Shown one piece after another: positions 10,751-22,699 of a stretch of 64,000 nucleotides of DNA. The translations under genes and the position numbers were made by a program. The notes below the pieces were generated by a model. It was not told the DNA's origin, did no database searches, and saw only the letters and a program-made list of their open reading frames with translations. The stretch spans positions 264,989,930 to 265,053,929 of the forward strand of contig JARYHS010008074.1 of the NCBI GenBank assembly GCA_031002005.1, in the 5' to 3' direction. Positions within the stretch are counted from its first letter, which is position 1. Every line of letters begins with the position of its first letter. The DNA comes from Vandiemenella viatica (Eukaryota; Arthropoda; Insecta; Orthoptera; Morabidae).

Positions 10751-10829
10751 ATGTCCATTATGAGGAACAGCCATCATCACCACCACCACAGCAACGGACA
10801 CCTCAAGAGCAATGGACACGTTCAGAGTA
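10751..10829 (+). CDS. candidate first coding exon (His-rich, ends at splice donor)
   Basis: From ATG 10751 the frame reads MSIMRNS, six His, then SNGHLKSNGHVQ, and meets GTAAGT right after CAGA at about 10826-10836, a strong 5' splice-donor match. The same frame is open upstream to 10571, so the start is not certain; 10760 is an in-frame alternative. The tract is richer in GC than its neighbours and lies just downstream of a CpG-dense stretch. I do not recognise the protein, and His/Asn-Gly low complexity is not diagnostic. It may equally be untranslated leader sequence. Downstream exons are not visible within the next kilobases. Confidence 0.35.
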
Positions 10830-10839
10830 AGTAAAGAAC

Positions 10840-13555
10840 TAGTTGCGTTAACAAACTATATATATACAATCGGAAGTAATTGAATCAAGTCTCTAACTTG
10901 ACAAACCTTACTTAAAATTCCAACAGTTATACATTAAAGACGGTACGAATGACATATTACAGTTGCGAAAGTTTACTTCTTCCTAATATGGCCAACCTCG
11001 ACAATTAATTTCTCTTTCGCTCATTTTATGATGTGATAGAATGAAGACATAATTTAATAATCAAAAATCGTATTTTGAGCTATTGGGTGGATAACTTTAT
11101 TTTACATCTTATGTGCTTTTCCTGATAAAAAGGAGGAATAAATATTCATTTTTAAATTTTAGAGTTCCCATAATGTGTTCTATCTTCTGGAATGAGAAAG
11201 CGACCACAACCTTCAATTTATTACTACATAAGTTCTAATTAAAATCCAGTATGTTTTTTTTCTGTATTTAACTTTCATAAAGCATTCCCTTGATAGCTAG
11301 TAGCATTGTTAACAATATTATCAGTGTTTCGCCATTAATGAGTATTTGAGAAACGTTATTTTTACGGCGTCATCTCTGCTTCCTCTTCGGAGTTTCCGAT
11401 TATATGACATATTTTTAAAATTATTCTCAATCAAGCTTAAGAGAGAAAGTATTCTCGTGTTATATTTTGATTTATTTTATTCTCCTTTACTGTGAACAAT
11501 CGCAAAGGATTCTGTTTTGGTACCACGTCAGTGATTCGTTTCTAGAGTTTGTTGAGGAAAATAACTCGGTATCATCGGAAGTTGTTCGAGTATAATCTTT
11601 TGAATGGCAGAGGTTTATTTATGCAGAATTCCGAGATGTGTGACTGAAAACCAGCGTGTGTGCAGTGGCACCGTTAAAGGCCACGGGCAGTGAGCACCGG
11701 ACCGGAAGCTGCACACACTCGAATACTTCATATCCCGGTCAAGGTCAAAGAGTCAACTTCATCAAAACATTGGAACATTGCTTGCTCAGATAGAAACTAA
11801 CTTCGGCGTAATATGACGAGACATTGTCATCAGGCTCAGTTTGCGACAGGGATATATACTGTATATTTTAACTAATGCCAGGATAGCTGTTTCCTCTGAA
11901 TTAGTAAGCAGTCGTAATTATCATATAAATGAACGATAGGACGTAACATATGTTTACACAACTTGACACAAACTCAAGAATAACGGTCTATCGGGGAGTT
12001 ACCTCCTTCACCTGTGTGTGACCTTGCCTATTATCTCTTCACCACTCAGTGCAAAGCATACAATTCTGTTTTGCATTTTGGTCATATTATTTATTTTGAA
12101 ACAGTTTTACGTTTTGTTTCCCTGTTACTACAGTAGGAAAGCGACGAAAAGATTGTTTCGGAAACTCCTCAGAAATCACAAATGAAATGGTATTGAATAT
12201 ATGTTTTCTTAGTAACAGGCCATATTCGAATTATTCAGGAAGTTGAGCTTTCGGCGCAATAAGGTACACTGTTACCCTGCACTAGATACAGTATCGCATC
12301 TCTATTCGCATAGAAATCTGACAGCTTTCAGGAGTGTTGTCTCCATTACTTGTCTTCAAGTTAAGCAACATTTACGAAACTGACATTCAATACGTTATTA
12401 AGTGATTCACTACTTCATAGGCATCGTTCATTGGGTCAAGTGGTACGGAAGTTGAATAGGTTTTTAACATATTGCTTGTTGTGGATCATTGTGACACTCA
12501 GCAGCTGGTTAAAAAAAAAATTCCCTTGAGAGTCAGAGAACTAGAAAATGTAACCAGGAATTAGACGCTTATTATTTCAGGTTTTTTTCTTCAAACAATT
12601 ACTCGTTCATACAGTATTAACAGATAGGAAAACGCTCCCTCTGCCATGTACTTCAGGTAAATTTCAGAGTTTTTTTCTTCTAGATTTTAAGGATCGGGTC
12701 ACTGTTTTTCACTTAAAATTTTTAATCTTTATTATTTTTATTAATTTTTAATTGTGATAGAACTAACGCTCAGATCATCTAATTACCCCTTAAATTCCTC
12801 CCCCATTTACTATATATATATATACCAGCTGATATCCTCCAATATATTTAAAAACAGAAAAAACAAAGGTTAGGGGATGTGAGGTAGGGGGGTGTTAACT
12901 AAGGGCGGCTTTATTTCAGCCATGTCTTTTCTTCTTTCTTCAGCATGAACATCTGATTCTTGGGTTCTAATAACTTTAGCTGCTCGTGCTCTGCTAGAGC
13001 TACAGCTTAGGCCAGTTTACGCCCGCAAGGCATGTCAAAAAAGAAGGCAAAATAAACTGGTACCAGAAACATTTAAGCAGACACAAAGTAATAGGACAGA
13101 GAATCGACATCTATACTAAATAATACGTTTTTTCTCTAAACGAAATTTATTAAAAAATTATACATTAACATATTGCTCGAGAAGCACACCTTGAGCAACC
13201 GACGTAACATTACAGACTAACACACACATCCGTCTCACTGTCACCATTTCGTGACTACAACTGTTAATCATACCGAAAAAAAAATGTCCTGTCCCCGCCC
13301 TACAGATTTTCTTGTCAAATTCCGTCAATATCGGTATAGGCATTTAGTCGTCAAAACGTAACAAAAGACAGAGACTTACTGCAGCATTTATAGTGTTATT
13401 ACTGCAGATCACACACACACTGACTACGAATCATCCCTGAGGGATCAATATAACGTAAAAAAGTGTACACCTGCAGCATTGCAAGACTAACTACGATTTA
13501 CCTCGAATTGCACCCTTAAATTTGTGATATCTACAGTTTAACATTCAATCCGAAT
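10840..13555. other. long unannotated stretch
   Basis: No gene recognised. It holds a 10-bp inverted repeat at 11656-11718 and a short TA repeat near 12815-12832. If the exon at 10751 is real, this could be intron. Confidence 0.5.
11656..11718. repeat. 63-bp inverted repeat (GTGTGTGCAG / CTGCACACAC)
   Basis: GTGTGTGCAG at 11656-11665 and CTGCACACAC at 11709-11718 are perfect complements around a GC-rich loop. It lies in a local GC-rich patch (11640-11720). Function unknown. Confidence 0.65.
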
Positions 13556-13559
13556 AACC

Positions 13560-13692
13560 GACGGTCCAGGGGTGACTTACGATCAAAAACAATTTTTAAA
13601 AATCTTTGCCTCCCTGGAGATTTTAACCACAGACCACGATCCAAACACCAGTAAGCAAGCGCTTTAACCACTGAGCTACCTGGCCGCTTTAC
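13560..13692 (-). mobile_element. tRNA-derived SINE head, family C
   Basis: On the minus strand, the sequence CAGGTAGCTCAGTGGTTAAA near 13665-13684 followed by GCGCTTGCTTACTGG is a clear tRNA-like D-arm/anticodon-arm region. The B box is poor (GGTTAAAATCTCC). A similar head occurs at 22345-22375. The body continues toward 13560 without a visible target duplication. Confidence 0.55.
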
Positions 13693-13796
13693 CGAAAGGC
13701 AGTTTAGTGACCTAGACATCCACCGCGTCTGTCTATCGACGTTCAGTAATTTTTCGAAATTATAAGACAACAAGTATTATTTATACATATAATTTT

Positions 13797-13935
13797 TCAA
13801 CCAAATGTAGACAGTATTTTTCTCCTTATTTCAAATGATAAGTGTGCAAAGTTTCATCGAGATCGGATGAAAACTGTGGATTTGTATGAAGATCAAACAA
13901 ACATATATACGTTTATCTTTTATATATAGATATGT
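13797..13935 (+). repeat. solo unit of the 141-bp minisatellite
   Basis: Contains AATGTAGACAGTATTTTTCT, then GTGTGCAAAGTTTCATCGAG, then CGGATGAAAACTGTGGATTT, the same order of blocks found in each unit of the tandem array at 22.7-25.2 kb. It ends with an ACATATATACGT... TATATAGATA tail, comparable to the array's terminal unit. It is therefore a dispersed single copy. Confidence 0.8.
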
Positions 13936-14007
13936 ATAAAGACGTTTGTGAAAATTGTAACACTCACAATGAATGATACGAATCACTCCAAGATTGGAGA
14001 AGAATCG

Positions 14008-14252
14008 TAAACGGAGCGTGGTGGGTGAGCGGATAATGCTCTGGCCTCGCGTTTGGAGGACTCCGGTTCGAATCCAAGTCCGAGCACCCAGATTTGGTAT
14101 TTCCATGGTTTCCCCAAATCACTCCAGGCGAATGCCGGGATGCTTCCTTCAAGAAGGACATGGCCGAATTTCTTCCCGTTTCTTGTCCCCAGTCCCATCC
14201 CGCCTCTAATGACCTCGACGTCGACGAGACGTAAAGCCATAAGAAAATAAGG
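14008..14252 (+). mobile_element. SINE family A copy (+)
   Basis: Head GAGCGTGGTGGGTGAGCGGA and B box GGTTCGAATCC, followed by the family A body and a tail (ACCTCGACGTCGACGAGACG, TAAAGCCATAAGAAAATAA). Near full length. No clean target duplication seen. Confidence 0.9.
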
Positions 14253-14360
14253 GAACCGTAATAAGTAATAAATAACTGCGATGACTTGAACGTAGGTCTA
14301 GCAGCGACACGCTTAGTCCGTACAGTCAAGTGAAGAAGAAACGTAAAAGCAAGTGCCAGT

Positions 14361-15231
14361 ATGCCTCGTCGACGTCAAAGGGCGTAGCTTAAGCATGTGA
14401 GTGAGTTTGAACGTGACACCAGGAAGCGGCTTGTACAGGACACGCTGTTACGACAGTGATACCTGTGTGGAACTGGCAGATGTAACCGACAGAACAGCTT
14501 CCATCGCGATGGCTTCGACGAAGGAGCAGTGCAACGGATGTAGACATGTCTGCGTCGATTGTTCGACGCCATGTTGAGGGCTGGGCTGGTGGAACGCTTG
14601 CCATTACGCCTGCTTCCATTGACCAAAAACCAACACCCCAGACTGTAATGGCGAAGTTAACGCCGTCATTAGCGCGCTGAGTGGCCAACTGCAGTAAATT
14701 TTTTATGAATTTGTCCTACAGTGATAGCCACGTACTTGTTAGCCATTACCACGGTAAACGCAATCGAGAAGACTTCTTTGTTGAGCGGCGTAGCGGACAA
14801 ACGACAAGTGTGATGGTTTCGGATGTCATTGGCTATAACATGGGAGCTTGCTTGCTACGCGTTGAGGGCAATCTGAATAACAAGCGCCACATCAGGGAGG
14901 ATTTAGAGCCCAATATCTTCTTGCCGGCAGTTCCACATGCCACATTTCAGCAGGACAATGCCCGGTCACATGTGACGAGCAAAAACCTTCATCATGAACG
15001 TCGAGTACCACTGCTTCCCCGTCCTGCACGTTCGCCTGAAATGTCGGCAACTGAACATTTCTGGGATATTGTCGGTCGGCAACTTTGGTCCTTCTGAAAC
15101 CACTGTCGTTGCTTTGTCGACGAGCGTTCAAACTATGTAGTTCCCAACAACATATACAGATTCTCTTTGATTCCATGCCAAGAGACCTGGAGGCTCCAAT
15201 TGCAACGCGTGTTAGCTTCACACAGTACTGA
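14361..15231 (+). pseudogene. Tc1-like transposase relic
   Basis: Fragments in several frames line up in the order of a Tc1 transposase. An N-terminal MPRRRQRA start lies at 14361. The catalytic part from about 14780 to 15097 includes LLRVEGNLNNKRHI, ATFQQDNARSHV (with the second catalytic Asp) and ARSPEMSATEHFWD (with the Glu position kept). In another frame at 15147-15231 the C-terminus reads ILFDSMPRDLEAPIATR. The region around the first catalytic Asp (14600-14760) is degenerate and frameshifted. Terminal inverted repeats are not recognisable. Confidence 0.8.
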
Positions 15232-15261
15232 CTTCTTCGGTCAGAGTGCATATATAGTTCT

Positions 15262-15830
15262 GTAATTCTAATAATTTGTGTATTGTCATGTCCATGAACT
15301 GTGGAAAAAATTTCATTGTGATCACATGTCTCATTCTTGTGGCTACAATTTTCTGAAACAGTAATGCATTTGATAAGCCTGGAACCTTGAGGTAAAAATC
15401 AATATATTTATAATAGGCATACTGAGCACACGCTACTAAGAAGCTTGGCTTCCTCTTGAAATGCAAGGAACCTATCATAATTGTATAAGCCAGTATATGA
15501 TGTTGTACCTGTAGCCTGAAGGCACAGCCTTGAGTTGCAGGTTGCGTAACAGGAAGTCCGCAGTGCAATGCAATACTCGACTCATTACAGCAACTGCTAG
15601 TACTCAGGTAACATCTGACAGCCTTAGGAAAACCAGCAACCACTTCTCGGATAGTACTTGCACCTAAATGGAACTTACTGAACTTACTGAAAATTAGCGG
15701 ATACGTTGCACATCCTTAAGAAATGGTAAACATTAAATTGTTACACTATGCTTTCCATCAGAGTCCCTTAACAACAATACCTTTACTGCTGCATAAGGTC
15801 ATACACTAAGAGCACAGAGAATTGTAGCTG
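15262..15830. other. unannotated sequence
   Basis: No gene or known repeat recognised. Confidence 0.5.
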
Positions 15831-15835
15831 CGTTA

Positions 15836-16102
15836 GTGGTAACCAGGGCCGCCGTAAGCGGGCGTGCAAGGCGTGCACCGCACGCGGGCGGCACGTCGAG
15901 GGGGGCGGCAAGTCGAGTGATTGACAGTCGGCGCCCCGCGAACAATGGGGGCGGCAAATAATGTTCGAAGGGCGGCAATCTCAGTTTTTTTGACCCGGTT
16001 CGGAAAAATCCTAGATCCCCCACGGCTGTAGTTAGACTTGGGGCGGCATAATCGGTATTACACGCTGGCGCTCAAACGGCTAGCGGCGGGCCTGGTGGTA
16101 AC
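15836..16102. mobile_element. 251-bp hAT-type MITE with 8-bp TSD
   Basis: The element 15844-16094 starts CAGGGCCGCCG and ends CGGCGGGCCTG, imperfect terminal inverted repeats. It is flanked by perfect 8-bp duplications GTGGTAAC (15836-15843, 16095-16102). The inside is GC-rich with repeated GGGCGGCA blocks and carries GACCCGGTTCGGAAAAATCC and CTAGATCC. These features recur in the 252-bp element at 42459-42710. It has no coding capacity. Confidence 0.92.
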
Positions 16103-16244
16103 TGCTTTTTGAGAAGTAGAGTCTTCGCCCATTGAAAACAGTTAAGGAGAGGACTCATCAGTCAGATCGGTCGGTAAAATATGTCGCTCTGGATTTAATA
16201 CGGCCTGGTGTTGAAGCAATAGAGACTAGTTCACCACCTCTCAA

Positions 16245-16472
16245 AACCGAGCGTGGTGGGTGAGCGTAAACGCACTGGCCACTCGCGTTCTTGTGCACAA
16301 GGGTTTGAATCCCCGTCCGGCCGTACATTCTGGTTACCACGCGAGGCGAATGCCGGGATAATTTTTTTGAAAAGGCCACGCCCTAATTCCTTCCAGTTTC
16401 TTCCCCCCAGTCCTTTCCCGCCACTAATGACCTTGGCGTCAACGAGAGTTAAAGCCATAAGAAAAAGCAAAA
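16245..16472 (+). mobile_element. SINE family A copy (+)
   Basis: Head ACCGAGCGTGGTGGGTGAGC, a weakened B box GGTTTGAATCCCCGTCCGG, then the family body with a central deletion, ending ACGAGAGTTAAAGCCATAAG. Older than the copy at 61.2 kb judging from divergence. Confidence 0.88.
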
Positions 16473-16724
16473 AGCGTACTCAAATCACTTTGAAATGAGA
16501 GCGAAAGATTCAAACAGTCTCTGATCGAAAATTCTGTGAATGGTAGCTTCCATGAATTTTCTCTTATCTTACGTCACAAGCTGTTTGTACTTCACAGGAA
16601 TACGTTCTCAACATGCGCTAAGACTGCAAACATAACAGTCCTCGCATGTAAGAGAGAAATGAAAGCCATTGGTTTTATTGAGGAATGAATCTTGAAGCTG
16701 ATAACCGGGTTCTGCCAGCACAAA

Positions 16725-16730
<6 letters not shown>

Positions 16731-16793
<63 letters not shown>
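16731..16793. repeat. T(63) homopolymer
   Basis: Sixty-three consecutive T residues. On the minus strand this is an A tail, so the adjacent sequence to the right (GGCCGGCTGTCACGTCCCCA onward) could be a retroposed copy in minus orientation. No parent is recognisable. Length may be affected by sequencing. Confidence 0.9.
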
Positions 16794-16794
<1 letters not shown>

Positions 16795-16799
16795 GCCGG

Positions 16800-18525
16800 C
16801 TGTCACGTCCCCACTAGGCCTTACAGCGCCTTTGGATCGTCATTGTGAGTTACTTAACGGCATTACTATTTTTTCAGGTTGTCTTGATTCCGGTTGTTTT
16901 ATTTTCATCGAGCTTTCTCAGTCTTGAAATTTTCAGAAGCGTTAATACGGAAACACATAGTGTTTCCGCATCTACAGCCTGTCGTACATTTATGTATATT
17001 GTTGTCGAGGACAAGGCATCGTCAGATCTATCAGTTATCGAAAATGTGTAAAGTGAGATAATGTCATTTCAGCATCCGAGCCCTAGTGCAAAGTTTGGGC
17101 GAATCGCATTGCAGATATTATCTTAATAAAACATAATAAGACGTTTCGTGAGTTGTGTGTAATAATGCGTCGTAATGAGATGAAACATATGACTCAGTAA
17201 TTAAGTTAAATTGCACTATAAAATTTTAATCTTCATTATACTGAAAATTGCTACCTTAGTCCGAAATTTCAATCAATTTTGATTCCTCTTCTCAGCGCTG
17301 TTATCTTGGACCACATGTCATAGATACGAATTTGATTCAAGGAAAGTTCTGCATTATTATGTAATATTTAACAGAACAAGGAATCATTTAAAAGATGGCC
17401 AGAATAGAACATAGTGACTTGATTAATTGTGCTCTAAATGTTTTCAATGTAAAACAGTAAAGAGGTCGTTAACCTTAAATCGTCGCTCTCTCTACAGCAA
17501 AATCACAGGTGTATTGAAGTTTTTGAGAACTGAGCGAAATATTTAAACGTCCGGAACATTTGACTGAAATCGGATTGACGTGGGCAACATGGATTAATGG
17601 CAAGCCTGACTTACAGCGTGATCAATCGATCAACTAAAAATATGAACCATTCCACGTTTTGTTCAGACGGCGGGAGACGTCAAGATACAAAGGCTGTGGA
17701 CTTTTTTCTTAACAGCCTGTTAATAAGGACGATGCAGAATTTTACGAGAGATTTATCTCATCTAGCACTCTCCGCCATATCGAAATACAGTTATTTATTA
17801 TTATTTATTATTTATTTTGAGGAGTATAGATATCATTTGAGGATATGCCAGCAACCGAACAAAATAACTATTCTGATTGTTGCACTCAGTACGTAATGTT
17901 AAGTTTCAGTTTATTAATTACGAGTCGCGTTTGCTATTTTCGGCATGTAGTATGCCGCTTCTTTTCTGCACTGATGTTGATCATTGCGTGCAATGACAGC
18001 ACATGCATTAATTGGTTGATTTATGTAAAATTTCAGTTGCAGATAACCAGCTGCCGATATTGCATTCTTTCTGACTGAGTCTGGTGTTTAAGCGGTAACG
18101 ACATTCGGAGGATGCCTATTGATTCATCGGTCTGGCTTCGAGTTTACACAGTTTTCGATTTTACACTTTTCTGAAATTTCCTCAGGTGAATAAATAGGTG
18201 CCAAAGGTCATGGCCAATCTACTCCCCAGAATCGTCTTTCAATTGTGATGACCTGATAGTCGACAAGCCATCTTGACCCAATTAGAAAATCAATAACTAA
18301 AGAAAGAGTTATTTTATTTCAGTACAAACAAGTATATTTTAAGGAATTTGTTTACGGATTTTAATCAGTCGTAATTTCTTATGCTAAACACTTCCAAAAT
18401 TACCTGCAATTTTCTTTGTTGGTGAAACACATGCGAATAATACTGATATATTTTTACAGAAAAAATTGAACAGTGCTCATGGTTTTTAATTTTGCTTCAA
18501 GTTTCTCTCATGGAAATTATTTGTG
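16800..18525. other. unannotated sequence
   Basis: No gene recognised. A TTA-rich microsatellite-like tract lies near 17792-17820. Confidence 0.5.
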
Positions 18526-18531
18526 TATAGA

Positions 18532-18650
18532 AATTGATGAGTGAGCGGTAACGCTATGGCCTGCCATTCGGCAGGACGCGGGTTCAATGGTTTCAAGAAA
18601 TCACTACAAGTGAATGTCAGGATTGTTCCTTCTCTGCCTACCAGCCTCTC
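18532..18650 (+). mobile_element. SINE family A fragment (+)
   Basis: GATGAGTGAGCGGTAACGCT and GGCAGGACGCGGGTTCAATGG match the tRNA-like head. The sequence then jumps to the body segment AAATCACTACAAGTGAATG, so an internal piece is deleted. Confidence 0.65.
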
Positions 18651-18759
18651 CGTTATTTTAGATCGTGGAGGTACATAAGAAACGGATCGAGTGCTGGTCC
18701 TCCCCGCGTACCGGCCGTCCTGATGGCGGTGTTTATACAGTTTTCCACAATCATCAAGC

Positions 18760-21550
18760 AAATAAAGGGACGGTCCCCAAACTCCACCTCATAACTTCAG
18801 TGTCACAAACAAAAAATACACCTTTCACATACTAAAAATAGTTACAAGTTTCGCAGACAATATTCCTCCAATAGAGTAAATGCTCCGGATCTGAAATGTC
18901 GTTCCGCTCTCATGATTGCATATCGGACATCTGTGGACAGGAATCGGTTTCTCGTGGTCCACCAGAGGCGATACGGGAATAAAAAATCCTCTAAGTGTTA
19001 AGTAAAATTTAATGTTTTCGTCATATGTGATTTAGTAATCGGGGGTGTATTTTATGAAAGGACAATTATTTAAAGTTTTATAGTATGCACAACTTACAAA
19101 CATTTGTTTTAGGATTCTATCAAGATGTCGAATATCTTACGAATTGTGAGGCAATTCAGTTGCACCGAATAATTAAGAACAAAGTGTTGAGGGCATTCAT
19201 TGAGAGAAGTTATCACTATTAACACACTGTGGTGAAGGATATCCATCAAGCCACCAGCTTCTCAGATGAAATCGTTAGTCGTTACGGAGACACAACAGGC
19301 GCCAAACCATTGATGAGATTTCTTTTACTAAATAACGTCTGTTTTTATTAGATTAAAGTATCATCTATTTTGTGAAATCAGTGTGGACCACCATACAGAA
19401 AGTCACAGACGTATAAATAACTGTCCCAAACTGCAACTAGATTAATATTTTTTATTTATGCCTTGCCTTCTGAATTTTCTTTCTCCATATTCTCCCCACT
19501 AACCTCTCTTCCCTCGAACGCTGGAACGAACAGGATTGGTAGTTTCTGGTTGTGTTTTATCATCCTGACCAGTCTTTTAATCAAACTGGTGTTACCATCG
19601 GCTGCATAATGGAGCCTAAAGGTCGAGATAGAATACAGTAGTCTCCCCAATTTACTGGTAATGAAGGATCTATATATTCGATTCTATTAATAGGGAATGG
19701 AGGTAACAAAACTACTACTGTGGAATCCTAATAGAGGTAAAGGGTTAACATGAACCAACCGAATGAATGAAAATTATACTTCAAAATTATACCACATAAA
19801 ATTTCGGAAATAAAACAGAATGTTTTACAAGGAAGGTTAAAACCATGCTAGTTAATTTCAGTTTCAAACATTGACATAAAGAGCCGCCACGAGGTTTATC
19901 TCAAATTTCGTCCTCGTGACATTTAACCTGTATTCATCCATTGGTAGAGCTCTTTTAGCTTAACTGACCTTAATTGAGGCGCATGCCATACTCTTTGAAA
20001 TTTTGTAACATATGGCGTTGGAACTGCTCTTCGGGTTTTCCCGGCGAATACTAGCAGTAGGGCTTTAAGTAATTGGTGCGTTGCTAATAACAGCTTGGTT
20101 TATTACTTTCATCACTATGAATAAGACTCAAGAAGTCACATACACATTGCCCTACATTATCCATTAATTCTTTAATTTAAAATGTTGACACATAAAATTG
20201 GATTGTTAAAACTCGATCTGAGTAGCAAGGAATACTAAGAATGTAAGGATAGTAATCTGTTAGCCTCTAACTAGTTGGATTTTGTCGCGCATTTTCGTGG
20301 TCTAATAATATTTCCTCCACTTACACCATGGGCGGGTCGTTGGTTAATGTGAGGCACTTCAGTCAGTGGGACGAAGAAACTAGGATATGATCACCCACGG
20401 CAGATAGTTTGAAGAAATCATCCAGAGTCTATTTCTAAGGACTACAAATCTACAGAAACCTGTAGACTATGAAATATGTTAAACCCTGAGAAAGATTCTA
20501 TAAATAGTTCAGACACGGGCATCATTACGTAATTAATTATCTTCTACAAAGAATGTTCCCCAATGTGATAGCCTATTAAAAACAATGATATTGCGCCTAT
20601 CAGTCTATTACCGACATTGATACTGTACTTGTATTATCAATACTCTTGGAATATGCGCAATGGTGCATGTTACATAACTGTCGCATTGACAGTGTTCCTT
20701 GTTAATTTTTTAAAAATTGTATTTTACACTATTTCCAGCAATTTTCGTAAAAAGTTTAAAATTTTTCCAACAGTTATAAAATTTACTCCTATTATCCACA
20801 AATTATAAAACTTCACAATTTTTACAACATTTATAACAATTATCCGATTTGTGCCTACATTGATCAGTGTTTGATGCTAGGATATCCTTGTTTCATTCAT
20901 GGCCAAATGTGTAGTATTCAGGATGCAGACCATCTATAGTACATTCACTCCATGCACACCGTGACGATATTAATATTTTTAAATAATGTCTTTGATGTAT
21001 TAAAGTACACGGAGGTTCTACGAACTGAATAGTTTGCGTGGTTTTTGGAGCGTTAGGTTTTAAATCTATAGTACGTAAGATTTCTGGGTTGACGGTGCTG
21101 TCAGTGACCAGGCGTTTTATTTATTGCCTTACTGAGCAAGAAAAAAGACGAAGTTTTGTGTGGGCTTGGGCAGGATAAACATTGACTTGTATCGGAGAAT
21201 AACTATTATAACGACCCTTAGAACGTGGACACGGAAAATATTTCTCCCCTCAACTCAGCTTACTCCACGTAACAATATGCGGCATCGTGGTTTGGCACGT
21301 TCTGATTCAAGACAAATTATAAGGACAATATTTTCCACTCGCGGTTTTGATCGGTGATCACATCCGACACAGCAACATAGCTGGGCTATAAGATTTTAAT
21401 AATTTGCTTTGGGAACTATTTCTGTACGAACTGTTCAATTCTAATTTCTTTTATTAATAATTATTGTAATTATTTAAATAGTAGTGCTTGAAATATTCTT
21501 CAACCGATGAGAAAAAAGGAAAATCAGAACTCCTTTCTCACAATAACGCT
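18760..21550. other. long unannotated stretch
   Basis: AT-rich with no recognisable gene or element. Open frames here are short and lack family similarity. Confidence 0.5.
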
Positions 21551-21551
21551 G

Positions 21552-22268
21552 ATAAAATAATTGTTTAAAAAAACATAAAAACCGCCTTCAAAAAAAAAAA
21601 GTACTAAAAATTTTAAAATAACTTTATACCTTGCTTAGGAAAAAGTAAATGTAAATAGACAACATTTTACATTATTTTCATTGAAATTTTGACATTAATT
21701 AGTTATTTTTGTAGTCGGTGCCAGCTGTCACATCGCGAAGATCGAATTACTGAACTTCTTTTGGCGTTAGAGGCGAAACGGGGAGTACGAACAAAAATTC
21801 CCAATATTTTACAGCATGTCGTGAGGCAGATAGTGTTATTGTGGGAGACAGCTTAGGGAAACAAATTAACAGTATTTTAGTCTGTGGCTTGGCCTTATTG
21901 GTCATCCAGGCATATCTCTCACGCTACAGTGTCAGTTGGTAGGTTGCATCATGCAGTAAACGATTTACAGAGTAAAATATCGGCGTACCATCTATATGTT
22001 TCAGTTTTGTTGGAACATGTTTCTAGCATTAATTGTAGGTAAGCAGTAACATGATTTTTTATGTATTATTGTTATTTCTTATTGTTTTTCTTGCTTTCGC
22101 TGGCAACGACTCCAAAAATAACTAATTAATGTCAAAATTTCAAAGAAAGTAATGTAAAATGTTGTCTATTTGGCTTTACTTTTTCCTAAGCAAGGTATAA
22201 AGTTATTTTAAAATTTTAGTGCTTTTTTTTTGAAGGCGGTTTTTATGTTTTTTAAACAATTATTTTAT
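21552..22268. mobile_element. 717-bp element with ~170-bp terminal inverted repeats
   Basis: Left arm 21552-21725 and right arm 22099-22268 are reverse complements over about 170 bases with roughly 95% identity. They share AACATAAAAACCGCCTTCAA, ATAACTTTATACCTTGCTTA, AGACAACATTTTACATTA and TTTTGACATTAATTAGTTAT. The 373-base spacer has no open reading frame of note. I cannot find an unambiguous target duplication. It is a long-TIR MITE or foldback-like element; the superfamily is not decided. The outer part of each arm contains a poly-T/GAAGGCGGTTTTT box also seen at the end of the minisatellite array. Confidence 0.88.
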
Positions 22269-22337
22269 TTTTAAATTTTTAGTGGTATTATAGTTCGTTT
22301 GATATTTTAAATATGCCGCAGCAGTTCCCATTTTGCG

Positions 22338-22420
22338 AACTTTCTGGTAGCTCAGAGATTAAAGCGCTTGCTTTCAAAGAAGAATTCTGTCTTTATATAC
22401 CACAACCACTTCCAGAACGG
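22338..22420 (+). mobile_element. tRNA-like SINE head, family C (fragment)
   Basis: GGTAGCTCAGAGATTAAAGC followed by GCTTGCTTTC matches the family C head at 13.6 kb. No B box follows, so this is a truncated relic. Confidence 0.45.
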
Positions 22421-22699
22421 GGTGAATTTGGCGTTGTGTTAAGGAATGTCAGGCTATGTTTATCATAACATCTGTTAAAGCTGCTGCTCGATAACCGAAA
22501 CATGTAACATTTGGGCATTAATACATACCAAATACAGAAATCTCTCTCGAATATATCTGTTTGCTCCGGCATCATACAAAAAATATAGATTTTTAATTGA
22601 TTTTCACAACGTTAAAGCTTGGGATCAAAGTTGAAATCTGAAGTACATGTTGAGACATTACGACACATTTATTTTATAAATATTATGCCATGACTTAAA

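Noticed and set aside
13831..14329. Several open frames of 65-121 codons on both strands
   Set aside because: They lie on the SINE family A copy and its flanks; the same peptide strings (GNHGKPKSGCPD-like) recur at every other SINE copy.
16685..16927. 80-codon frame with poly-Phe
   Set aside because: Produced by the 63-base T homopolymer.
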